Origin: Azadirachta indica
Lineage: Eukaryota; Streptophyta; Magnoliopsida; Sapindales; Meliaceae
Reading direction: 5' to 3'
Length of the DNA stretch: 64,000 bases
Assembly: GCA_022749755.1 (NCBI GenBank)
Contig: CM040445.1
Location: forward strand, 10,871,182-10,935,181
Shown here: piece after piece, positions 26,241 through 38,294 of the stretch
How positions within the stretch are numbered: position 1 is the first letter of the stretch
How the letters are laid out: the number at the start of each line of letters is the position of its first letter
Notes under the pieces: model-generated
Told to the model about the DNA's origin: nothing
Seen by the model: only the letters and a program-made list of their open reading frames with translations
Databases searched by the model: none
Position numbers and translations under genes: made by a program

Positions 26241-27506
26241 GAGTGGTTAAGGGTATGAATAAGTCAAGTCAATCAAAACCTTAAAGGAAGCAAGTTATAT
26301 CACTCAAAAATTTCAATTTTTCAACTCAGAAGCGAGGAAACCTCAATAAGGTATTATCATGGACTATTTTCAAGTACTCATTCTAACCTTATAAGATTAA
26401 TTAAATTAAAGTAAGAAAGCAAAATAAGTTTAAAACCTCTTAAAATTGTCTTTCAACAAATTTCAAGAGTTTATTAAGAATTAACAAATTATTTATATAC
26501 TAACGGAGATTATAGTTTGTACTTTCTGCTCGTTGTGTATTTTGTGTGAGAAAACTACATCAACTCCACTATTAGATTCCACCAATGACATTTTGCATGC
26601 TGTTAGAAAAAAATATACAAAATCCCCTCTGCTGTCAAGAACTTAACGGGGTGAGTGAACTTTTTAAGGACAAAAGGGACTTTTCAAATGTAAGCACTAA
26701 CATGGCAGACAAGAACTGATTTGGACGGGATAAGTCATCTTGTGCAGGTAGAGGAGAGAGGAAATTAAAAAATAGTTTAATTCCATTCTATTTGTTTATA
26801 ACTCTTCGTTCTCCCTGTCTCTCAGTCTCTGACCCATTGTACTCCATCCCTGAACACCATCACTTCCTGCCATAAGCCTTATCTTTTGCACTCGCGAAGA
26901 AATCTTAGGTCGCAAAATAAGAATCCTTTGTAATCGATGATGCATTTCGATCTGTTTGGCATCATTGGTGCACATTCTGACCTGTGTTGGCTTGCAATGA
27001 TGATAAGTGTATTATTCAAGAAGTAGTTAGATTAGGATTAGGGGTAATGGCTTATGATTTTGCATGTTAACAGTATAGGTATGGCGTGAACATTTTGTTA
27101 GGGATAGTATTGTTTCTCAATATATGATTGTTAAATGTTAAGTGGGTTTTGTAAATATTTGTGTTCATTTTTTAACATAAATGTTTGTTAATTCTATTTT
27201 TGTTTATGGGTTTTATTTAAACAAAAAATTGTGGATTTGGGTTTATATTACAAACTTCTGTTGGTATAGTAAGTGTACTGAGGTTAAAATATGTTGGTTG
27301 TTGACAAAAGATTTCATTTTTCAGCTTTGGTCCATAAAAGCATTTCTATTTGCTTTATGCCTTCTGTTTGTTAGCATTTAGTTTAAAATAAATGACTATA
27401 TATTGTATAATTGTACACGTAAGTGGATTAATAGATATGATGATAATAAAAGTAAAAGATAAATGTCTGTGTAATATCATTGTAAGTAATAAATTATTTT
27501 GTTTTG
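24776..27506. other. Intergenic region, no gene seen
   Basis: Moderately AT-rich with a (TA)n run at about 26209-26237. From about 26560 to 26760 there are phrases such as 'ggacaaaagggacttttcaa' that could belong to the 5' flank of the transposase remnant downstream. I could not identify terminal repeats. Confidence 0.4.
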
Positions 27507-30330
27507 ATAGTTGCGCGTAGTAAAGGTATTTATACACTTTTGTGGGATTGACTATGAACTGGGAGGATACGACATGGATCATATCAGCTTAGTTGTATGC
27601 ATTAATGACATGCTAAGAGACCTATTTAAAAAGCCTAAGTTTGATGATGAGAACTTCAAATGTAAGGGCATTATAGCTTAGTCAGGGTATATGGTTGACC
27701 TTGAAACAAACAAAAAATTTATGAACCTTTTAGAGTTGCACTTGTACGAAGCTGTTGAAGATGTTAAATTGGTGTTTAAGTTAATTTCTCTAACATGTGC
27801 TTCTCCTCCTGAGATTTTGGTCCTATAGTCTCACCAATCAACATTAAGGAGAAGCCTATTTAGGACCTAAGACAGATCATCAAAAGCCCAAAAAAGGCCA
27901 CAAACCCAACCTGACCTAGTTGAACCTACAAGCCCATATGATGATATTCCTATATCCCAATTAACCCAAGTACAGAATATACAACAACCAAAAAATTCAA
28001 ACCCTGCATTAGATGCACAACATTATAAAGAGCCTCAGTAGTCTTAACAGCCGTAACAGCATAGCACACCCAATGAGCAAGTACCAACATCATTTGATTT
28101 GCCCCAAAATGAAGCTGATGACATACTTTAATCTATAGGTAAGTTGTTTGAACGGTTAGAAAATACAATAGTAGAAGGATTTGAGTTCAAGGAAGATGAT
28201 GGGTTGAGAGGTCTACATAATGATGAAGCTGAATATGATTATGGTGCATCATACAATTCAACTAGACCCAATAAAGATGCATCATACCATTTTAGACAAA
28301 GTGAACCTTTTACTCATGACGTTAGTGGTGAAGATGCTGGTAGTGATGATAATGCTAGGAGTGCTGGCACCGTTAATTGGATGGATGATGACATTAGAGA
28401 TATGGTAGAATCAGACTCTGCTGATGATGTTTCTCTTAACCTGACAAGGTCAGAGGATTTTGAAGATGATAACCTATTTGACTACAACAATAGGAATGAT
28501 GAGTTTGCTTTAAGTGGTGATGAAGGGGAAAATATAGGAGATATTATTGACAGAATAGGCAAGGAGGCGGGGCATAGGCTGTATTGAGAACAACTAGAGG
28601 GTGAGCAAGTAAACCTTTATATTGGCCAGACTTTTACCTCAGTTCATGCATCCAGAGATTACCTCACGGAAAATGTTATTATTGAACATGTTGTCTTAAA
28701 CTAGATTAAGAACGAAAAATCCAGAATTACTACGCAATGTGCCTTACCAAATTACCAGTGAAGGATACATGCATTAGTGATAATTAACAAGATGACATTC
28801 ATGATAAGAACCATGAGTGTTGAAGAACACAAGTATGATCGAGTTGTGCATAATCCATAAGTTACTAGCACTTGGGTTGCTCAAAAGTTATTTGCCTCAA
28901 TTAAAGCCAACTTTAACATTAGAACGTATACAATGGCTAAGGAGTTAAGAAACAGATTTGGGATAGTAAAAACAAAAAGAAAGCTTTATTGTGCTAAGAA
29001 AAGGGCATTGGCCATGGCTTCTTCTGACTTCACTAAATCATACGCAAAGCTCAATACATATGCTCAAACAATTTTAATGGCGAATCTAGGAGCCACAGTG
29101 CAGATTCAACATGATTTACGAGGAACAATAACATTGTTCAAAAGATTTTTCATTAGTTTCAAGGCACAATAGATGTCATTTTAGAGGGGATGCAGGAGAT
29201 TTGTGGGACTAGATAGAGCCCATATGAAATCTATTTACAATGGTGTATTAATGAGTGCTGTGACCTTGGATGCCAACAATGGCATTTTGTCCTTAGCAGT
29301 AACTATATGTGAGGAAGAAAACAAGGAAAGTTGGACCTGGTTTATAGAATTGTTTCAAGAGCACATGAACATACCAAATGGAACATCTTTATCAATTATG
29401 TTTAATCGACAAAAAAGCCTTGTGGCCGCCATTGAAGCTGTGTTTCTTGGTGCTAAGACAAGATATTGTGTAAGGCATGTGTACGCTAACTTCAGAAAGC
29501 AATTTTCATCAGAAATGTTGAGACAAATGTTGTGGAGGGTAACAAGAGCAACAAACAAGCATGCTTTCTATGTTGCAATTTATGATTTCATGCAAGTAAA
29601 TCTAGCTGCTTATAAGTGGTTGATTGACAGTGATCCAACTACTTGGGTAGTTTTTAGTTTCGATCCATTCTTTAAAATTGACTATGTTGCTAATAATATG
29701 ACTGAAAGTTAGAATAGTTTCTTGAATAAGTTTAGACGAAGACCAGTGTTGGAACTGCTGGAATTCATTAGAATGAAGGTCATAAGATGAATGATTAGAA
29801 AGAAAGAGAAGGGTGAAGCTTGGAAAACAAAAATGTGTCCTCGGGTTTCTAAGCATCTTAGCAAGGTTGGGAAGATTGCTAGGAATATGCTTACATTGAA
29901 GGCCAGTAGACAAGAATTTGAGGTTGTGGATATTGTCATTGGCAACCTGAGGCACTATGTGGTTAATTTGCAAAAGAGGCATTGTAAATGTATTGGATGG
30001 CAACTCAACGGGTTGCCTTGTAAACATGCACTGACATATATATTGTAGAATCATAAAAACCCTGAAGAGTATGTTGACTTCTTACTTACTAAAAAGGCCT
30101 ATCTTCAGACATTTTATAAGATCATCCATCCAATCTCTGATGAAAGAAACTGGCCTACGATTGATAGATCTAAAGTCTAGCCACCTGTGAAGCACATACA
30201 ACCTGGTAGGGCTAAGAAGAATAAAAACAAATAACTAAATGAAATAGTAAAGGGAAGAAAGAGGTTTACTTCATAGTGTGGCATTTGTAATTTGCTTAGC
30301 AATAATAGGAAAACTTGTTCAAGTGCTGAG
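27507..30330 (+). pseudogene. MuDR/MULE-type transposase remnant
   Basis: Decayed coding sequence on the + strand with many stop codons. An N-terminal part (about 27540-27830) is followed by an acidic linker (28144-28587, rich in D, E and N). A conserved MULE region at 28933-29172 is followed by the catalytic core at 29188-29712. The first catalytic Asp survives in GLDRAHMK. The second, normally in a D-R-Q-K-x-L box, is Asn (FNRQKSL), so the enzyme would be dead even without stops. The C/H motif YCVRH remains, NNMTES is followed by a stop where relatives have Trp or Phe, and a SWIM zinc finger (HCKC..GLPCKH, 29980-30034) and a weak C-terminal CxxC knuckle (about 30280-30320) close the gene. 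MULE transposases cut and paste elements with long terminal inverted repeats and 9-bp target duplications, the signature also seen at 38295-40372, but I see no sequence link between the two. Confidence 0.85.
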
Positions 30331-31540
30331 GTTAGTAATTAGAAACTTAATAACTCTAAATTAGCATATAGCATGAAAGTGATACTTTCTTGTCTGTGCA
30401 AATAACAAGGCCAAGTCATTCTTCCTCTACTAGAACACACAAGGCCAAGGACAAATCGAGAACATTAGGTTATGTTATTAACTTACTACTGTAAATTATA
30501 TTTCTATCATGAATTCACTATTAATGTGTGGACATGTGTAAATAGCATCTTCATCTCAACTAGATCATAGTGAACCTTTATCAAAAAGACCTTAAAAAAG
30601 CCATAGCGCACAAAAGCCTTAACTGAATCCAACTAGCCTAACCCTGAGCCTTCAACGGTGTAATCACAATATCATACATCATGAAAGCTTAATCAGATAC
30701 ACTAGTTGGTTTGTATGGCTTTAAGCTTATGCAATTGTGAATAGTAGCACTGATGTCTTGGGATTTTAAGCATACGTTATTGGTTTTGATCCATATTGTA
30801 ACACTGGTGAATGGATGCAAGGATACAAAGATACAAATAGGATGGAAGAAACACACAGCTAACTCTACTCTACTTTTTGAATTTCTTTTGCAATAGCCTA
30901 ATTATAGTTAACATGCTGAGTATGTGCATGGGATTTGTGTTTATTTGCCAAGGAAAGTTTGCCTTGTGGTTTGCATGCTTCACCAATTGAACACAATGTA
31001 TTCACATACACATTGTCATTACAGATACATAGTGTTGCTTGTTTCAGTTGTTTTGACATATGTAATTTTTTTGTAGAAATCAACATTATTACAACAGCCT
31101 TGTATCCAAACAGTTCACTAGTTGCTATGGTTGATAATATAATCTAATATTTTTTGAATCTTCCTTACTTTTTTCATTAGTTAATGTTTTCACTTCTTCC
31201 AAACCATTACTATATAGATGCATATCAATATCAGACAAATTATTAACATATTTTGCATAACTCCCAACATTTTCAAAATTATTCCTATTATGTCATCATG
31301 GTGATTACAAGTTGATAATCTATGTGAATTTGAACCTTAATCTTGGAATTCGTGTGTTGGTTTGCCTATGTTTCGGTGCCTTGTAGTCTTTTATGAGTTA
31401 TCACCATAGACTTTACTACAATCTTCACCTCCTCTCCCTTGGCAGTTGTACTCTTTAATTGTAGGTTTTCAAAATTGAAAATATCCACAGCTCTGAGTTT
31501 TCTTATAGTGGAAGTATAACTTGTTTAGATTTCTTTGTGT
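30331..31540. other. Intergenic sequence between transposon remnants
   Basis: No gene or clear repeat seen. It probably contains the 3' flank of the transposase element and the broken 5' side of the gypsy element that follows. Confidence 0.4.
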
Positions 31541-32311
31541 CTTAAATATTGTTATGCCTACCCGTAGAGCTTGAGCACAAGGCATATTGGGCAATTAAGG
31601 AGCTAAACATGGACATGAAAATGGTAGGAGAGAAGTGTTTACTTCAACTTAATGAGTTAGAAAAGATTCAAGATGAAGCCTACGAGAATGCAAAAATTTA
31701 CAAAGAACGCACTAAGCGTTATCATGACAAAGACCTAATTCATAAATCTCTTTATCCTAAAATGAATGCTTTTTTGTTTAACTCTCGTCTTAAATTGTTT
31801 TCAGAAAAGTTGAAGTCAAAATGGTGCGGACTGTTTCCAATAGTCCAAGTCTTTCCTCATGGAGTGATAAAGTTGTTAAATCCAAAGATTCAAATAACAT
31901 TTAAAGTAAATGGACATCGTGTGAAGCCTTATTCAGAAGGAGTCCAGAACAAGAGAGAGGTTGAATGCATTGAATTATTCAACCTTCAATAAGAAAAGGC
32001 GACGTTTCGCTAAAACATTAAAGAAAGCGCTTGGTGGGAGGCAACCCATTCATGTTTGGTAATATCTTATCCTTTTCTTTTTTGTTCAATTTCTTTTCTA
32101 TTTGTCTCATTAGTGCTTTCCTAACTTAAACTATATAGTCATAAAAACTAAATTTTTTTAAAAAAATGTTTAAAAAAAATTTTTTTTTTAAAAATTTTTT
32201 TCTTTTTTTTTCTCTTTGTTTTGAATTTTTGTGATGATTTCTTCTTATGAGACTAGTATGCAATTTGTACATGGCTAATTAGAATTGATGAGATATTAAA
32301 GGAAATCATGA

Positions 32312-32313
<2 letters not shown>

Positions 32314-32373
<60 letters not shown>
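32314..32373. repeat. (ATT)n microsatellite
   Basis: About 20 uninterrupted ATT units inside the 3' region of the gypsy element; likely length-variable. Confidence 0.95.
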
Positions 32374-32375
<2 letters not shown>

Positions 32376-33438
32376 TTTTTTTGAACTACGTTTCATTGTT
32401 TATTCTTTTACTATATATGCACTTTATGCCATGATCGATTTGAATCTTGATTTGATGAAATCACATGATTAGAGAATAATGAGTATCCAATGTTCTTATG
32501 TTTATTCTATTTTTTGAGCTATAAATGAGTTGATTGGATATGTGCCTTGTAATAGGTTTGGGGGTTGTTATTTCTTGAAGTAGTGCTTGGTGTTATAATG
32601 TTTTATTAATGTGTTGCACTAAAAAAAAAAAGGAGAAATGCTAAGTTTAATTATGAAAGTTCAGTTAAAAAAAAAAAAAGATAGGGCTGCAAAATGAAAT
32701 TTCAGATAAAAAAAAAGGAAAATAAAAAAAGTGGTGAATGTAAATGAGTGGTTACAGAATATGAAAGAAAACTGAAAAATGAGAATTTGATGATAGGTGC
32801 ACATATTATTGAGTTCTTATGGATTTGTTTTATCTTTTATCCATCAATTCTTATCCTCACCTTATCCAATAGCTTAATTACAACCCCTGAAAAGAAAAGT
32901 CCTATATTGATCTTGTGTATTATATGATTAGTTGGCATTCATTTTCAGGAAAATCAAGTTGTTAGCATTCCGTTCATGAGATCAACATCATTATATCAGA
33001 AATAGCGTATTCTTCATTGTGTATATGAGCTTTGTTTTCCATTAAAAATCTAAGCTTGATACTTGTCTCACATACGGTTTAGTGATAATCCAAATTTCGA
33101 GTGTATTTCTTTAAAAGTGACTACCTTTATGAAATTTGGAGTTGAAACATCAATGCATGCTATATTCTAATAATGTGAAGGATGACAAGAGAGATGATAA
33201 TTGATTTATGGCTATCACAAAACTACACATGAGAATAACTTTTGAAAAAAAAAATTGTTGGCAATTGGATAAGTCATTGATTGACCTTATATCTTGTTGC
33301 ATTCTTTTGAAGCCATTAACATTTTGAGGAATCATGTTTAGAAAGGAATTTTCACATGTATGTTGAGTCTTTTATTTTTATTTTTATTTTTATTTTAGTT
33401 TTGCTAGATGACTAACAAAGTCTAGGTTTGGGGGAATT

Positions 33439-34810
33439 TGATAAATTAATATTTGTCCTAGTTTTTTTTTATGTTTATGTCCTTTATTCATGTATTTTAT
33501 TTTAGAATTTTATTGCTTTGAGCTTCTTTTTATTACTTGTAGGAATTATTGTAGAAAGCCCAAAAACAAACCCAAGATGCTGGAAGGCCCACATTTACTG
33601 AACATAGTTCGTATTTTTTAGCATAACTTTGTCCTCAATACTCGTATTTGGGTGATACAAAATAATTTGAAAACTAGACATAATGATTTACAGCTCTACA
33701 TTTCAAAAAGAAAGCAAATGTTGAAGTTTTAGGGGTCAAAACTCTAACTGGAAAGAAGATTTTCCTTGACATGTGAGAGTGAATTTTGAATTAGTTGTTG
33801 CCAAAATGAGTAAGAGGGATGACTTTGGAGGTGCTGTTGGGGGCTAAGAACGAATTAGGGAAGAATTTGATGAATAAGAGGGTTTTCTAAAGAGTGAGTT
33901 TTCCATTGAAGGGGGAGGATTGGTGGATTGAAGAGGACATTTTTGCTGGGCAGAATTATCATCTTCTTTAAAAACTTGGTGGTGAATCTTCAAAAGGGAA
34001 GTTTTCTTTTAGTTTGTTTATTTTTCAAATATGTTTAGAACTTTTGTAATTAGATTCATAGATTTGAATTTAAGAATGAAAGTGTAAACGTATTTTGAGA
34101 ATTTGGCTTTGCTATTGAAATGGTATTGAATATTTTGTGAAATGCGATTAATTAGAGGTTGAGATTATTTCTTATTTATTGATTTGTATAATTTGATTAT
34201 TTGTTGTGGATTTGCTACCTATTATTTGTGATTAAAATGAATTTAAGAATTAAGGTGTTAGAAACATCATCTTACTTTAATTAAGCTCTTTTGAATAAGT
34301 ATTTAAATTAAATCTATTAAGTTGGTTTGATTTAAATGGTTAAATGATTTAATGATTTTCTTGTAATAATACAATTAATTAAGTAGAAGTCTCATATCAA
34401 GAATATATTTAATTAATTGTAAGTGAGAATTACCATGGTTATTGAAATTCTTTATCTTTAGTGGAAAAATCAATAATCTAAATTATATAATGGTTGTTTA
34501 ATTCACTTAATATTTCAATACCAGATTATATAATTAGCCAAATCCTATCTAATTTCGTTGAATTCAACAGAATTTTATAAATTTCAAGTTCTTGTAATTT
34601 AGCTATTTAATTACTTCAATTGAAATAATCTGAATTTGTCATTTGATTGCATTAAAGTATTTATGATTTTATGTTTGCTTAAGTTAGTAATTAATAGAAA
34701 ATAATAAAAATTTAAACCATTACAATTCTGCAAGAGATCAACCTTGAAGTAAACTTATCGTTAGTTATTAACGATTTGTGCACTTGCGAGTATTTAAAAT
34801 TTGTACATCA
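33439..34810 (+). repeat. Candidate 3' LTR of the gypsy remnant
   Basis: It starts TGATAAATTAAT directly after a polypurine tract and ends TTTGTACATCA, giving TGAT..ATCA inverted tips. Length is 1372 bp. The end portion ('ctgcaagagatcaacctt' to 'cacttgcgag') is a phrase I associate with gypsy LTR ends. No second copy lies in the window, so the boundaries rest on tips and tract only. Confidence 0.55.
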
Positions 34811-35162
34811 GTCATCGATGAAATTTAACAGGAGGGTTTATGTACTTTTGAGAAGCATTATCATATGGGCTTGCAAGTTTAGTTAGGTTAACTACAGTGC
34901 GTAGGTTTGTTGGGTCATGATGTTTTTTAAATGGATCTCTAACTTCATATCTTTACTATTTTTAAGGCTAATTTAGGGTTGTCATAAATTTTAAAATAAT
35001 TTATTTTCACTGTAATATAAAAACAATAAGTATAAAAAAAATGTGTTTAATATTTTAAAAATTTTATTTTTAAAAGTACTAATAATTCTAAGAATTGAAC
35101 ATAGAATTTAAAATTTTAAAAATTCAAAACAAAAATTGTGGTATATATATATATATATATAT

Positions 35163-35812
35163 AGGGTAGGATTAATAGCTTGTTTTTTTTATACAAATTT
35201 TTACATCAATTATTAACTTTTAGATTAAGAGTATATGGAGGATTAAGATTACATCTAACAAATATAAAAAAATTCTCACAAACTATTTAATAGGGTCTTT
35301 TATTTTTTTCTTTTCACTTTCTTACTTAGTAATTCTTAAAATTTCTCTCTTACTTTTTTCTTTTTTATTACATATTCTCTTCTTTTCATTTTAATTATTT
35401 ATAAATTAAAAACTCAAAAATTTAAATAATTATTTGAATTTTCATTTTAAATATCACTTGTAAATTGAAAAACTTAAAATTTTAAATAAAAATTATTTGA
35501 ATTAATTAATTTATTTAAAAAACTCATGAATCTTTAAAAATTATTTAATTCATAAATTTTTTAATTTTTGAATAATAATTAAAATTAATAATGTTTGAGG
35601 AAAGAGAAGATGTAATAAAGAAAAATTAAAGTGGGAAAGAGATTAATAAATTAGATGTAAGAAAGAGAAAAAAAAAACCCTATTAAATGAATTTGTAAGA
35701 ACTTTTTTATATTTGTTAAATGCACTTTAAACTCTCCGCATACCCTTAATTTAAAGGAAAAAAATTGATGTAAAAATTTGTATAAAAAAAAGAGACTGTT
35801 AATCTTATTCTT
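35163..35812. mobile_element. Foldback/MITE-like inverted-repeat element C inserted in a (TA)n run
   Basis: The left arm from 35163 (ggattaatagcttg, then atacaaatttttacatcaat) recurs in reverse complement ending near 35812. The 'atttaacaaatataaaaaa' and 'tttaatagggt' blocks also pair across the centre, so each arm is at least 200 bp and the whole 650 bp can fold into one hairpin. TA runs flank it on both sides (35143-35162 and 35812-35825). Non-coding. Confidence 0.7.
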
Positions 35813-35827
35813 ATATATATATATATG

Positions 35828-35915
35828 GTAGTAAATTAACAGTCATTTTTTTATATATATTTTTATATTAGTTATTAACTTTTATATTAAGAGCATTTGA
35901 ATGATATAAATTGAA
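35828..35915 (+). repeat. Second partial copy of the element C arm
   Basis: Just beyond the right TA run, 'attaacagtcatttttttata' followed by 'ttagttattaacttttatat' repeats the left arm of element C in the same orientation but diverged. This suggests a second, degraded relative inserted at the same TA run. Confidence 0.5.
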
Positions 35916-36157
35916 TAAAATAAAATTTTAATATTTATTAATTAATATCTTTTTTTATCTTTTAACTACTTTTTTCTGTCTCTTTCTTATTTTATAATTC
36001 CTAAAACCTTTTATCGTTCCTGGATTCTAATATTGTTGGTGTGACAATTTTGGGTAGCATACTATTCGTTGACCTTCCTTCTAATATATAGTATATGTCT
36101 TTTCTCTTTTGGGTTGGTGTTTATAATTATAAACATATGGATAAGGCTTTTATATTC

Positions 36158-37128
36158 CATTACGTTGGCTCTCTCTTGACGGGCTGGTTTGGTTTTGTTT
36201 TCAAAGGAGACATATCCAATGTATCAGATTTAAATGGGAAGCCTCACAACTCTCAGTAGTTGGAATTAGAATATGCTTGAACTCAGTCTTCACGGTAAAT
36301 GGCATTTTTCATTTTTCAGATTTTTCGTAGGTAATTTCTATCACCAATAACAATCCAGTAACTGTGGAGGAAAATGTAAATTAGCTGGAAGGGCACGTTT
36401 CATATTGTTGTGCTACTATTTAATTTTGAAAAAGTGATAGTTAAAATATTTAGCAAATATTAACTTTTTAGCGAGAATTACTCACTTTTTCACTTTGAAA
36501 TTGTAATCACTGTGAGATGGAATAATTAGATAATATTTAGCAAAAACCTCAATTTATCTCCTTTTGTGCCCATTTTTTTCAGGCTTGTTACTTGCGGCCG
36601 GTTCTATCATTTTGGGAGTTGATAAGGAATAAAGAAACTCCAAACTTCAGCAGCAACTGGAAAGTAGAGAGCTACAAGCGTCATTTGGCAGCAATGCTAG
36701 TATTGATGCTGATGCTGATGCTGAGCTGTGGTTAAGATGTATTGTAGCACCCACTGGGGTATGGATCAGATGGTTCTTAGCACGATTTGAATAGACGAGG
36801 GATAGGAAAGACCGGTACACTGAAATGGGTTCCACTCGGGACAGTATATATAATCGCCAATGTTTCTGCAGCTTGTATGATGCCTGCTTTGGCTACGGTA
36901 AAAGGAGCTGTGGATACAAAGACTTGCGATGTCGTTGCAACTGGCTTACAGTTCGGGTTTCTGGGAAGTTTGAGCACTGTATCTACGTTTGTGGCTGAAT
37001 TCTACGCAATGATTCAGAGTACACATCCTTGGAGAGCATACGCATATTCAGGAATGACAATAATTGTATCGATTTGTTTGGGAATTCTGATATATCCTGT
37101 GCCCGTTTGGATTAAGGGATACAAGTGA
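36158..37128 (+). pseudogene. FEX: CrcB/FEX fluoride exporter pseudogene
   Basis: Plant FEX proteins carry two CrcB domains and expel fluoride at the plasma membrane. Two pieces remain. At 36158-36240 the frame reads HYVGSLLTGWFGFVFKGDIS, an exon fragment of the first CrcB domain. At 36582-37128, after an intron-like ttttttcag, it reads LLLAAGSIILGVDKE then a stop (TAA near 36628), continues RNSKLQQQLE..LRCIVAPTGVWIRWFLAR, and one extra T at about 36786-36788 shifts the frame into NRRGIGKTGTLKWVPLGT..FGFLGSLSTVSTFVAEF..VPVWIKGYK and a stop. GFLGSLSTVSTF is the CrcB signature. With a nonsense codon, a frameshift and no 5' half it cannot make the protein. Confidence 0.75.
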
Positions 37129-37139
37129 CAGAAGGACAC

Positions 37140-37656
37140 CAAGGCCAGCAATTTTTGGGTAATAACACTTTCATCCCTAAACTTTCATGTTTCACCAATG
37201 GACTATGTCCATGGAGGTCACAAATTTCACTAGTAAAGAAAATGACAATGATATAGTGTTTCACCCTAATCTTCATAGTTTTTCTCAATCATTAGATCTC
37301 AAACCAGAGGAGAAATAGAAATGGCAACCCCTTTTTCTCCACTCTTTTTGTGTTTTTTAAGAATATTACCAGTTATATGTATACTTTACTAGTATTACAT
37401 AAAAAATTTATCAAAAATAAAAAATTTGATTAGATTAATTTGACACCATTAAAAAATTTTGAATATATTGAAAAGAATTAAACTCTTATCTTCCATTTAA
37501 AAGGCATAAGTATCATTTATTATGACCAAGAGGTGACTGGCTTTTGTCTCTCTATTGATGTATGACAAGCTCTTTACTTGTTTTATAAATATTACTTTTG
37601 TTATTACTTTTATATTTCATGTATAATTACGTCATTGTAAAATATTATTTTTTAGA
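37140..37656. repeat. Flank with a dispersed repeat shared with 46248-46316
   Basis: The block 'accctaatcttcatag..', 'ctcaatca', 'tagatct', 'gagaaata' at about 37241-37330 is also found at about 46248-46316 in the same orientation. The second copy lies next to a primer-binding-like site, so both may be pieces of one degraded LTR family. Nothing else is seen here. Confidence 0.45.
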
Positions 37657-38097
37657 CTAAGGGCCCATTTGTTTTTTAATTTAAGTCTAAATAAAATTAT
37701 TTAAATGTTTAAAAGTTGTTCATTCTTTAATTTATGTATGAAAATTTGCTAAAAATATCTGAATGTAATTAAATTAAAAATTTTAACTTAAATCTGAATA
37801 ATTAAATGTCTGAATAAATTAAATATATTATTTGTTAATAATATTCTTAATTTATTATTTAACATTTATATATGTCAATAATTGAATAAATCAATTTCAG
37901 ATATTTTAGGGCATATATGTCAACATATCAGTTTTAAATTTTTTATTTTCATTAAAACAAATAATTTAACATTTATATTCACATTTAAGGTAAAAAAATA
38001 AATATATTAATTGGATTTAAATTTTAATCAAATTCAAATTTCAATCAAATTCAAATTTCAATCATGTTCAAGTTTTATACAATAAAAACAAACACTA
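37657..38097. mobile_element. Possible hAT-type MITE
   Basis: The left end reads taagggcccatttgtttttt and the right end, reversed, agtagtgtttgtttttat. GGGCCCATTTGTTT is a common start of plant hAT-type MITEs. The interior is AT-rich and non-coding. The right end is degenerate and no clean 8-bp duplication is visible. Confidence 0.35.
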
Positions 38098-38294
38098 CTG
38101 AAGTATGAATATTTAATTTTTATTATTTCTTATCTTTTAAAGATATTAATGTATTGGCTTAAAAAACTGAACAATAATGTATTTAATTTATTTAAATAAA
38201 AATGAATTAATTTAATTTGATTATTGTAAGTCAGCTCAAAATTATTTTAAAAATATTTTTATATTATCTTAATCATTTGCAGGTATTAATTTTT

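Larger units (their letters stand above)
31541..34810 (+). mobile_element. 5'-truncated Ty3/gypsy retrotransposon (integrase end plus 3' LTR)
   Basis: The only coding part is the C-terminal end of a gypsy integrase (31549-31992), with PVELEHKAYWAI, a QLNELE helix, KERTKRYHDK and the chromatin-side GPF/Y-like segment LKSKWCGLFPIVQVFPHG. It is followed by 'gcgcttggtgggaggcaaccc', a phrase typical of the region after pol in plant gypsy elements. A long non-coding 3' region then leads to a purine tract (gtttggggga, 33427-33436) and an LTR. Gag, protease, RT and the 5' LTR are absent, so the copy is dead. Family assignment within gypsy is not possible here. Confidence 0.75.
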
